Shown: positions 33,755 through 40,833 of the stretch, piece after piece
Layout: each line of letters opens with the position of its first letter
Position numbering within the stretch: position 1 is the first letter of the stretch
NCBI RefSeq assembly: GCF_001570405.1
Contig: NZ_BBYM01000035.1
Span: forward strand, 28,286-92,285
Source of the DNA: Microtetraspora niveoalba
Lineage (GTDB): Bacteria > Actinomycetota > Actinomycetes > Streptosporangiales > Streptosporangiaceae
Length of the DNA: 64,000 nucleotides
Direction of reading: 5' to 3'
Program-made: the position numbers and the translations under genes
Notes under the pieces: model-generated
The model's database searches: none
Told to the model about the DNA's origin: nothing
The model's input: the letters and a program-made list of their open reading frames with translations, nothing else

Positions 33755-35152
33755 ATGGCTACCCTGATCAATCCCGCGAACGGCCGGCCGGTCGAGGACG
33801 TGCCGGACACGTCGACCGAGGGCGTGGCCGCGGCCGTACGGGCCGCGCGGGAGGCCTTCGAGCAGTGGCGGGAGACCACCCCGGCCGAGCGGTCGCGCGT
33901 GCTCCTGCGCTTCGCCGACCTGGTGGAACAGGACGCTGAGGAGCTGACCCGGCTCGAGGTCGAGGAGACCGGCAAGCCGGCCCCCGTCTTCCGCGACGGC
34001 GAACTGCCGTTCGGCGTGGACAACCTGCGGTTCTTCGCGGGCGCCGGGCGGTCGCTCGACGGGACCGGTGCGGGAGTGCTCAGCTCCGGCTACACGTCCG
34101 TGCTGATCAGGCGACCGGTCGGCGTCGTCGGCTCGATCGCGCCGTGGAACTTCCCCTTCATCATGGGGATCTGGAAGATCGGCCCGGCCCTCGCCGCCGG
34201 CAACGCCGTCGTCATCAAGCCCGCGCCGCAGACGCCGCGCAGCACGCTCCGGCTGGCCGAGCTGTTCGCCAAGGCGGGCGCGCCCGAGGGGCTGCTGCAG
34301 GTGGTGACCGGCGGCGCCGAGGTCGGGCAGGCGCTCGTCACCGATCCGGGCGTCGACATGGTCAGCGTCACCGGGTCCACCGCCACCGGCCGGGCCGTCA
34401 TGCGGGGCGCGGTCGACGGGCTCAAGCGGGTCCACCTGGAGCTCGGCGGCAAGGCCCCCGCGCTGGTGTTCGCCGACGCCTCCCTTGAGGACATGGCGTT
34501 CGGCGTCGCCATGGGCGCCACGTACAACACCGGGCAGGACTGCACCGCCGCGACCCGCGTCTACATCGAGCGCTCGCGGTACGCCGAGGGTGTCGAGGCG
34601 CTGCGCGACGCCCTCTCCCGCGTCCAGCCCGGCGACCCGTGGGACGAGGGCACCGACATCGGGCCGCTGATCTCGCAGGCCCACCGGGACCGGGTGCACG
34701 GGTTCGTCTCCCGCGCCTCCGGCCGCGTGGTCTGCGGCGGCGCCCCGCTGGACGGGCCCGGCTTCTACTACGCGCCCACGCTGATCGCGGACGCCGACCA
34801 GTCCAGCGAGATCGTCCAGGGCGAGATCTTCGGCCCGATCCTGGTCGCCATCCCGTTCGACGGCGAGGACGAGGCGGTCCGCCTCGCCAACGACACGCCG
34901 TACGGCCTGGCCTCGTCGGTCTGGTCGACGGACGTGTCCCGGGCGCTGCGCGTGTCGCACCGCCTCGACGTCGGCGTCACCTGGATCAACGACCACCTGC
35001 CGATCGCGTCCGAGGCGCCGCACGGCGGCGTCAAGGGCAGCGGCTTCGGCAAGGACATGAGCCAGGAAGCGGTCCAGGAGTACTCCGTCACCCGGCACCT
35101 CATGATCAAGCACGCCGCCCCCCAGCCGAAGGACTCCTTCCGCCCCGCCTGA
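33755..35152 (+). CDS. aldehyde dehydrogenase, aminobutyraldehyde dehydrogenase-like
   Basis: 465 residues from ATG 33755, chosen for AAGAGGA five bases before; a GTG at 33731 would add eight residues. ALDH signatures: APWNFPF, VTGSTATG (NAD loop), catalytic Glu in LELGGK (about 229) and catalytic Cys in NTGQDC (about 263), then GEIFGPI. The text is closest to gamma-aminobutyraldehyde and betaine-type dehydrogenases. Placed after a PuuB-like oxidase and near a polyamine-type importer, it likely oxidises the amino-aldehyde to an amino acid such as GABA. Confidence 0.9.
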   Translation: MATLINPANGRPVEDVPDTSTEGVAAAVRAAREAFEQWRETTPAERSRVLLRFADLVEQDAEELTRLEVEETGKPAPVFRDGELPFGVDNLRFFAGAGRSLDGTGAGVLSSGYTSVLIRRPVGVVGSIAPWNFPFIMGIWKIGPALAAGNAVVIKPAPQTPRSTLRLAELFAKAGAPEGLLQVVTGGAEVGQALVTDPGVDMVSVTGSTATGRAVMRGAVDGLKRVHLELGGKAPALVFADASLEDMAFGVAMGATYNTGQDCTAATRVYIERSRYAEGVEALRDALSRVQPGDPWDEGTDIGPLISQAHRDRVHGFVSRASGRVVCGGAPLDGPGFYYAPTLIADADQSSEIVQGEIFGPILVAIPFDGEDEAVRLANDTPYGLASSVWSTDVSRALRVSHRLDVGVTWINDHLPIASEAPHGGVKGSGFGKDMSQEAVQEYSVTRHLMIKHAAPQPKDSFRPA

Positions 35153-35177
35153 CGGCACTCAGCGGGGTTGCCCCTGT

Positions 35178-35326
35178 CATCGGCCCGCTCTCCGCTTTCC
35201 GGACGTGGATATCGGCCGGGTCTCCGGCTCCCGAGTACCGGCCGGATCTTTGACTCCCGGGTGTGGGCATCGGCCCGCTCTCCGGGTTCCGGATGTGGAT
35301 GTCGGCCGGGTCTCCGGCTCCCGAGT
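35178..35326. repeat. 59-bp direct repeat, two copies 90 bp apart
   Basis: Copy 1 at 35178-35236 and copy 2 at 35268-35326 both run from CATCGGCCCGCTCTCCG to GTCTCCGGCTCCCGAGT with five differences. They lie just after the aldehyde dehydrogenase gene, where no gene is present. They may be the scar of a tandem duplication. Confidence 0.75.
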
Positions 35327-35571
35327 CGGGGGCCCGGCCGGTCCTTGTCTCACCGCCCGCCCGCGCCCGGGGTGAGGTCCGTGCCGGGGACGTGCCTCGT
35401 GCCGCCGCGGTTCCACGTTTGCGCCCCCTGCCTGCGGCGAGCGCCTCTCGCCGCGGCTGGGTTGTTACCCAGGGCCTGGATGACACTGGTGTCGACCTCT
35501 CGCGGACCTTTCAGCCCTCCCCGCGCCGCCACAAGACCGGTCAGCCACTCGGTGGGAAACTCGCCGGCGCC

Positions 35572-35808
35572 GAGAAGCAGGCCCGCTCCCAGCCGTTCGC
35601 CCCCGACCGGCTTCTCGACCTTGTCGCGGATCCTCGCAGCGACAACTGGAGCGACGGCGGCGCCACCGACCTGGACAAACTCGCACCCACCTGCCAGTTC
35701 CACAACCGCGACCGCTACCGGCAGCCAGAGCGCTACCGCCTCTACCGCGCTGGGAAGGACCGCTGGGCCTTCGCCTACCTCGGCCCACGCCCGACCACGC
35801 ACAACTGA
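35572..35808 (+). pseudogene. C-terminal relic of an HNH endonuclease (DUF222-type)
   Basis: About 78 codons to a TGA at 35806-35808 read DGGATDLDKLAPTCQFHN, then RDRYRQPERYRLYRAG and RWAFAYLGPRP. This is the end of an HNH nuclease domain: the Asn of TDLDKLAP and the C-x-x-H pair remain, but the preceding His pair of the first half is missing. The frame upstream is open but unlike any nuclease. DUF222/HNH proteins are abundant in actinobacterial accessory DNA, so this is probably a fragment left by a deletion. Confidence 0.55.
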
Positions 35809-36015
35809 TCGGGAGGCCCACTCCCGCTGGGGACCCCCGGCGAAGTCCAGCGGGTTGGGATCAGGAGGCGGGAGATAGGGACGGGTTGGGAGCAGGTAGT
35901 GGGGGTCCGAACGAAAAGGGCGCTTCGCCGCCAGATCCCGGCCTGCCGGACTCGCCGCCGGCTCTCAACTCGCGGACCCCTTCAGCGGTTCCCGCCCCCA
36001 TCCGATCTCGTCCAA

Positions 36016-36042
36016 AGGCCCAGGGGCGGAAGACCTGGGCCT
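36016..36042 (-). terminator. hairpin terminator of the TetR gene at 36086
   Basis: AGGCCCAGG (36016-36024) and CCTGGGCCT (36034-36042) form a perfect 9-bp stem with a 9-nt loop. On the minus strand it lies 44 bp after the TetR stop and is followed by TTT. Confidence 0.65.
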
Positions 36043-36085
36043 CTTCATCGGTGCGCTGACCGGGCCTGAATCCCGGACGCGCTGA

Positions 36086-36799
36086 TCAAGAAGAGGGCTC
36101 CTTCGAGATTGAGCGTGACGTCGCGGATGTGTGGACCTGGTGCAGGTCCAGGGGCGCGGGGCGGGGCAGAGGTTCGGTGTTGTCGGCACGGAAGGACTGA
36201 AGGAGGTAGGCCACCAGGCGTCGGGATGCGGCCTGCGAGACTTCGGGGGGCTCTCCTCCGAGGCCGCTGTTGGCCAGCAGCAGGAGCGTGAGGTCGCTAC
36301 GGTCGAAGTCCTGGCGTAGCCGTCCGGAGTCCTTGGCGCGCCTCACGAGTCGGTCGAGCCCCTTCTCGGCGCGGGTGCGTTCGCGCTCGTAGTCGACGTT
36401 GTCGGGGAACCGGGAGAGGAACGCCCCGGTGAAGCCGCGGTCGAGGGCCTGCATCGCGCTCACCTTCTCGATGACGGAGCAGAACCCGCGCCAGGGGTCC
36501 GGGTCCTCCAGAGCCTCGTCGAGTACGGCCACGCACAGAGCGAGCTGCTCGGCGAAAGCCTCGCTCACGAGTGAGGCGCGGGTGGGGAACCTCCGATAGA
36601 GGGTGGCGACCCCGACGCCGGCCCGCCGGGCGATCGTGGCCATGGGCACGTCGATTCCGTGGGCGGCATACGCCTCGCGCGCCGCCTGGATGATGCGGTC
36701 GCGGTTCTGCCGGGCGTCGGCGCGCAGCTCTCGCGGCACGGGGTCGCCGCCGGGACGGGGGACGCCGGCCGCGTCCTTCCGAGAGGGCTGAGCAGGCAT
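36086..36799 (-). CDS. TetR-family regulator, probable repressor of the divergent MDR oxidoreductase
   Basis: 237 residues from ATG 36799 (GTG 36808 is possible). The HTH lies at about 30-75: NRDRIIQAAREAYAAHGIDV, then MATIARRAGVGVATLYRRFP, a common TetR subtype that controls adjacent oxidoreductases. A Ser/Thr-rich tail of about 25 residues follows the ligand domain. The 110-bp gap to the MDR gene contains CACTT-N6-AAGTG (36806-36821), a possible operator close to the TetR start. Confidence 0.88.
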   Translation of the reverse strand: MPAQPSRKDAAGVPRPGGDPVPRELRADARQNRDRIIQAAREAYAAHGIDVPMATIARRAGVGVATLYRRFPTRASLVSEAFAEQLALCVAVLDEALEDPDPWRGFCSVIEKVSAMQALDRGFTGAFLSRFPDNVDYERERTRAEKGLDRLVRRAKDSGRLRQDFDRSDLTLLLLANSGLGGEPPEVSQAASRRLVAYLLQSFRADNTEPLPRPAPLDLHQVHTSATSRSISKEPSS

Positions 36800-36910
36800 G
36801 TTTCTCACTTTAGCTCAAGTGGATGGGGGCGTCCGGTTACGGCGTTAGCGTGGAAATCCAGCGGCGCCGCACCAAGGCGTCGAGCGGATGGAAGAGGGGA
36901 CGGGTAGCCG

Positions 36911-37867
36911 GTGAACGACATGCGTGCGGCGCTCTTCGACAGGTACGGCCCTCCTGACGTCCTGTACGAGGGCAGGGTCCCTGTTCCGGCTGTCAGACAG
37001 GGCGAAGTGCTGGTGCGGGTTCACGCCGCCACTGTCAACGGAGGGGAACTGTACGGGCGGGCCGGACGGCTACGGCTGGTGACCGGCCGCCGCTTTCCCA
37101 AACGGACCGGCATCGACTTCGCCGGCGAGGTCGCCGAGGTGGACGCCGCCGTGACGGGACTGCGGGCGGGCGACCGGGTGTGGGGAATCCTGCCGCGCCG
37201 GTTCGGCAGCGCCGCCGAGTACGTGGCGGTCCGCCCGCGGCAGATCTCCTTCGCTCCCGGGAACCTCACGCTCGTCGAGGCGGTGACTCTTCTGGCCGGC
37301 GGTACGACCTCCATCACCGCCCTACGCGACAAGGCGCGGCTCAGGCCGGGTGAGCGCCTTCTCGTACGCGGTGCCAGCGGCGGGGTGGGCAGCGTCGCCG
37401 TGCAGCTCGGCAAGATGTTCGGGGCCCATGTCACCGCGCTGGCGTCCCGGAAGAACCTCGGGTTCGTCCGGGATCTGGGGGCGGACGAGGCCATCGACTA
37501 CAAAACGACCGGTCCATCCGAACTGGGCGCGTTCGACGTCGTCATGGACACGGTGGGCACTCGACACCGCGAGTTCCGGCGACTGCTCTCTCCGGGAGGA
37601 CGCATGGTGGCCGTCGCCTTCGACGTCGACGACATCCTTTCCAGCGGCGGTTACATCCTGGCCTCCGCCGTTCACGGCGCGCGCAGGGTGCGCTTCTTCA
37701 GCGGCAACCCCCGTCACGATCTGCTGGCCGAACTGGCCGGGTACGCGGAGCGCGGCGCCATCCGCCCGGTGGTGGACACCGTCCATCCCCTCGCCGACAT
37801 CGCGACCGCCCACCGGGCCATGGAGGCCGGCGGCGTACGGGGGAAGCACGTCATCCAGATCGTCTGA
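36911..37867 (+). CDS. zinc-free MDR oxidoreductase (quinone reductase/zeta-crystallin type)
   Basis: 318 residues. The GroES-like N-domain (GPPDVLYEGRVPVPAV, VRVHAATVNGGELYGRAG) lacks the catalytic Cys/His zinc ligands of alcohol dehydrogenases. The NADPH loop GASGGVGSVAVQLGK and the C-terminal PLADIATAHRAMEAGGVRGK are typical. Such enzymes reduce quinones, enals or enones. Start GTG 36911, with ATG 36920 as alternative. Divergent from a TetR gene, suggesting induction by its substrate or a related electrophile. Confidence 0.9.
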   Translation: MNDMRAALFDRYGPPDVLYEGRVPVPAVRQGEVLVRVHAATVNGGELYGRAGRLRLVTGRRFPKRTGIDFAGEVAEVDAAVTGLRAGDRVWGILPRRFGSAAEYVAVRPRQISFAPGNLTLVEAVTLLAGGTTSITALRDKARLRPGERLLVRGASGGVGSVAVQLGKMFGAHVTALASRKNLGFVRDLGADEAIDYKTTGPSELGAFDVVMDTVGTRHREFRRLLSPGGRMVAVAFDVDDILSSGGYILASAVHGARRVRFFSGNPRHDLLAELAGYAERGAIRPVVDTVHPLADIATAHRAMEAGGVRGKHVIQIV

Positions 37868-37894
37868 TCCGGAACGACCGTCGTCGGGCGCGAC

Positions 37895-38575
37895 CTAACG
37901 GGTGGGGAGGTTGCGCAGCGCTTCGCGGCGGCTCAGGCCGGAGATGCCGTGATGGTCGACATAACGGACGACCTCGTCGGGATTCGTCTTCGCGTACTCG
38001 CGCAGCGCCCAGCCGATGGCCTTGCGCGCGAAGAAGTCGATGTCCGACAGGCTCGGCTCGATGCACGCGTACAGCAGCGCGGAGTCGGTCCGCTCCTTGA
38101 AGGAGTTCTGGCAGAGGATCGCGGTGCGCCTCTTCCACAGGTCGGGATCGTACGCCCACTCCAGCATGAGCGGGCGCATGGACTCGGGGTAGAGCCGCAG
38201 CAGCGTGCCGATCCGGTGGACGGCGATGTCGTCCACCAGGTCCCACCAGGCGCCGGTGACGATCATCTCCTCGTACATGGGGATCGTGTAAAGCGTCTGC
38301 CAGGACCGGTAGTAGCGGTAGGCCGACAGCTCGATGGCGGCGTACCGCTCCTCGCGGAACTCGGCCTCGCGCCACAGCGCGAGCACCGCCCTGCGCCACT
38401 CGGGGGCCGAGTCCAGGCGGTGCTCGGCGAAGACCCGCTTCAGCGCGGCGCGCCGCGGGACGGCCTGTACGCCGAGGAACGGCATGTCCGACTTCATGTA
38501 CGCCTGCATGGCCGGGGCCTTGGCCGGGTCGGCCGCCTCGGCGAGGGCGTGCCGTACGGCCTTGAGGAGCATCAT
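37895..38575 (-). CDS. DNA alkylation repair protein, AlkD-like
   Basis: 226 residues, all-helical HEAT-like fold. AlkD marks: MKSDMPFLGVQAVPRRA at residue 27 onward, WWDLVDDIAVHRIG, and FFARKAIGWALREYAKTNPDEV. AlkD glycosylases remove 3-methyladenine and 7-methylguanine, including bulky adducts. The ATG at 38575 overlaps the stop of the KstR2-like TetR gene as ATGA, so the repair gene is translated from the regulator's transcript, an unexpected pairing. Confidence 0.88.
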   Translation of the reverse strand: MMLLKAVRHALAEAADPAKAPAMQAYMKSDMPFLGVQAVPRRAALKRVFAEHRLDSAPEWRRAVLALWREAEFREERYAAIELSAYRYYRSWQTLYTIPMYEEMIVTGAWWDLVDDIAVHRIGTLLRLYPESMRPLMLEWAYDPDLWKRRTAILCQNSFKERTDSALLYACIEPSLSDIDFFARKAIGWALREYAKTNPDEVVRYVDHHGISGLSRREALRNLPTR

Positions 38576-39264
38576 GCGTTGTGGCTGGTGCGGTCACCGA
38601 TGGCGAGGCCGTCGAACAGCACCGTGATGTAGTGCTCGGCCAGCGCTGTGGTGTTGAGCCGCCCACCGGGGCGGAACCAGCGCACCGCGACCCAGATCGT
38701 GTCGCGGATCATCCGGTACGTGAGCTTGGGGTCGAGGTCGTCGCGGAAGAGGCCCTCGGCCTGGCCGTGCTTGATCTGCTCGACCCACATCCGCTCGACC
38801 TCGTCCTCGGCCTTGACCAGGTAACCGAAGCGGTCGCCGGGGAGGGAGCGGAGGTAGTTCCAGTCGTTCTGCATCACGGTGATCGCGGCGCGGTGCGGCT
38901 CCAGCGTGCCGAACCCGATGCGCACCATCTCCGTCAACGCGGTGCGGGCGTCGTCGGCGCTCTCCAGGACCGCGCGGTAGCGGGCGGTGAGATCCTCGAG
39001 GAAGGTGCGCAGCACCTCGTCGACGATCGTCTCCTTCGAGTCGAAGTGGTGGTAGAGGCTCCCGGAGAGGATGCCCGCCTCGTCGGCGATCTGGCGGACC
39101 GTGGTCGCCTGGAAGCCCTTGCGAGCGAAGAGCTCCGCCGCGAGCTTGACGAGGTGGTCGCGCCGCTCGGAGGCGGCCGAGCCCGCGGCGGTCGTCCGTT
39201 TCGTCGTGCCCGGGCGTCTCACTGGGGCGGCGGTGGCCCCACCGGAGGTCTTTCGCTGGTTCAC
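38572..39264 (-). CDS. TetR-family regulator, KstR2-like
   Basis: 230 residues from GTG 39264. After a basic disordered start (about 30 residues), the HTH reads GFQATTVRQIADEAGILSGS, then LYHHFDSKE, and the tail RMIRDTIWVAVRWFRPGG. These blocks closely follow mycobacterial KstR2 (ATTVRDIADGAGILSGSLYHHF and FIRDTTWVSVRWYRPGG), which represses genes for the last rings of cholesterol and binds an HIP-CoA ligand. Two sites matching the KstR2 consensus lie in its upstream gap, and three more precede SDR/FadE-type genes in this window. It may be an orthologue or a relative with a shifted ligand. Confidence 0.85.
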   Translation of the reverse strand: MNQRKTSGGATAAPVRRPGTTKRTTAAGSAASERRDHLVKLAAELFARKGFQATTVRQIADEAGILSGSLYHHFDSKETIVDEVLRTFLEDLTARYRAVLESADDARTALTEMVRIGFGTLEPHRAAITVMQNDWNYLRSLPGDRFGYLVKAEDEVERMWVEQIKHGQAEGLFRDDLDPKLTYRMIRDTIWVAVRWFRPGGRLNTTALAEHYITVLFDGLAIGDRTSHNA

Positions 39265-39284
39265 ACCACCATTATGAAGGTCCG

Positions 39285-39298
39285 AGCAACGGCTTGCT
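39285..39298. promoter_or_regulatory. KstR2-like operator 1 upstream of the KstR2-like gene
   Basis: AGCAACGGCTTGCT matches AnCAAGnnCTTGnT at 9 of 10 fixed positions. It is the core of a perfect 7-bp inverted repeat CGAGCAA-N4-TTGCTCG (39283-39300). It lies about 20 bp before the GTG at 39264, suited to autoregulation. Confidence 0.65.
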
Positions 39299-39346
39299 CG
39301 CCGATGACGATGGAGAGTCACCTGCTCATCACGGCCGACCTACTCT

Positions 39347-39360
39347 GCCAAGCGCTTGCT
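39347..39360. promoter_or_regulatory. KstR2-like operator 2, towards the PhoD-like gene
   Basis: GCCAAGCGCTTGCT matches the consensus at 9 of 10 fixed positions, with a perfect CAAGCGCTTG palindrome in its centre. It lies 62 bp upstream of the PhoD-like ATG at 39422, so that gene may share the control. Confidence 0.65.
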
Positions 39361-39421
39361 ACCGGCCCCGGCTTGCCCAACCTGGCATCGCGAAGCTGAC
39401 TTATTGTGCAAGATCCTCCCT

Positions 39422-40807
39422 ATGGTGAAATTGGGGTATCCGTTTACCTTGGGAGTGGCCTCGGGGGAGCCGCTTCCCGACGGGGTCATCCTGTGGACCC
39501 GTCTCGCCCCCGAACCGCTTGATCCCGTACGTCCGGGCGGCATGCCCGACCGGACGGTGACCGTTCGCTGGGAGCTCGCGGAGGACGAGAAGTTCGCTCG
39601 CGTGGTGCGGTCCGGCGCCGCCCCGGCCCGGCCTGACTGGGCGCACAGCGTCCACGTCAAGGTGTCGGACCTGCGGCCCGGCACGGAGTACTTCTACCGG
39701 TTCTCCGTGGACGGCCACGAGAGCCCGGCCGGGCGGACCAGAACCGCCCCCGACCCCGGGTCGACCGCGCCGGTGCGGTTCGCGTTCGCCTCCTGCCAAC
39801 GTTACGAGCACGGCCGTTTCACCGCCCTGCGGCATCTCGCGGCCGAGCGGCCCGACGTGATCCTGCACCTCGGCGGTTACATGTACGCGCACGAGGCGGA
39901 GGGTCCCGCGCCGGGCGAGCCGCCCGTACGGCCGCTGGAGTCGGACGCGGAGTGCGCGACCCTCGCGGCGTACCGGAACCGGTACGCCACCTATCGGACG
40001 GACCCCGACCTGCGGGCCGCGCACGCGGCGGCGCCGTGGCTGCCGGTCCCCGACGACCACGAGGTGCGCGCCGGCTACGCGGGCGCGCTGTCCGGCGACG
40101 GGTCCAGCCCGGCCGCCTTCCTCAAGCGTCGGACGGCCGCCTTCAAGGCGTACTACGAGCACATGCCGCTGCGCGCCCGTCCGGCGGCGGCGTCGCTGCG
40201 CGTCCACCGCTGGCGGCCGTACGGCAGGGTGGCCGACCTCATGCTGCTCGACACGCGGCAGCACCGGGACGGCGGCGACATGCTGGGCCCGGAGCAGGAG
40301 GAGTGGCTGCTCGGGCGGCTGAAGAGCGGGACCGCGCGCTGGAGGGTTCTGGCCCAGCCCGCGTTCTTCGGCCCGCGCGGCCTGGCGGATGCGAGCGCCG
40401 CCGGGTGGGACGCCTTCCCGGAGAGCCGCGCCCGCGTGCTCGCGGCCGCCCCCGCGGGGCTCGTGGTGCTGAGCGGCGACGCGGGCGACGGCTGGGCGGG
40501 CGACCTGCGCGCTGACCGGGCCGATCCGGAGTCGCGGGCGCTCGGGGTGGAGTTCGCCGCCCCCTCGGTGTCGGCGCGGCCGTCGGGGGTCGTTCCCGCC
40601 GGCGACCCGTACCGGCCGATCGCGGCGGGCCGCCGCGGATATGTCATGTGTACGGCGGACATGGACGGCTTCCGCGCCGAGTTCCGCGTGGTGGGAACCG
40701 TTGAACACGCTGACCGCCCGGACGCCCCCGTCTCGACGGTCGCCCGGTTCGAGGTCGTGGACGACCGGCTGCGCCGAACAGAAGACGGGGCCGCCTCTAG
40801 CGAATAG
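39422..40807 (+). CDS. PhoD-like metallophosphoesterase with altered metal ligands, cytoplasmic
   Basis: 461 residues. The N-terminal PhoD beta domain (LGVASGEPLPDGVILWTRL) and core segments SCQRYEHGRF (Cys125) and PDDHEV are present. Two canonical motifs are changed: the HLGDYIYE block is HLGGYMYA (Gly152 instead of the metal-binding Asp), and the late SGDVH block reads SGDAGDG without the His ligand. The usual Tat signal is absent; the protein begins at the beta domain. It is therefore likely to be inactive as a classical phosphodiesterase, or to act by another metal geometry. Its stop lies inside the palindrome before the GH3 gene. Confidence 0.82.
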   Translation: MVKLGYPFTLGVASGEPLPDGVILWTRLAPEPLDPVRPGGMPDRTVTVRWELAEDEKFARVVRSGAAPARPDWAHSVHVKVSDLRPGTEYFYRFSVDGHESPAGRTRTAPDPGSTAPVRFAFASCQRYEHGRFTALRHLAAERPDVILHLGGYMYAHEAEGPAPGEPPVRPLESDAECATLAAYRNRYATYRTDPDLRAAHAAAPWLPVPDDHEVRAGYAGALSGDGSSPAAFLKRRTAAFKAYYEHMPLRARPAAASLRVHRWRPYGRVADLMLLDTRQHRDGGDMLGPEQEEWLLGRLKSGTARWRVLAQPAFFGPRGLADASAAGWDAFPESRARVLAAAPAGLVVLSGDAGDGWAGDLRADRADPESRALGVEFAAPSVSARPSGVVPAGDPYRPIAAGRRGYVMCTADMDGFRAEFRVVGTVEHADRPDAPVSTVARFEVVDDRLRRTEDGAASSE

Positions 40808-40821
40808 GAAACTTTCCTATT
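40803..40821. promoter_or_regulatory. 19-bp palindrome before the GH3 gene
   Basis: AATAGGAAACTTTCCTATT: perfect 9-bp arms around a single C. It overlaps the stop codon of the PhoD-like gene and ends 12 bp before the GH3 ATG at 40834. A GGAAA-N-TTTCC core is like operators reported for sugar regulators of the RpiR/ROK type; the regulator is not identifiable here. Confidence 0.6.
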
Positions 40822-40833
40822 AGATTGCGGGCC

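Larger units (their letters stand above)
35153..36085. other. 933-bp stretch without an intact gene
   Basis: Contains the 59-bp direct repeat, an HNH relic and, near its end, a terminator for the following TetR gene. The part 35809-36010 shows only G-rich, non-coding-looking sequence. The region separates the amine/amino-sugar cluster from the next gene group and looks like a site of repeated deletion and insertion. Confidence 0.6.

Noticed and set aside
35350..35802. 150-codon minus-strand frame in the decayed region
   Set aside because: Val/Gly/Ala-rich antisense of the HNH relic with no recognisable fold.
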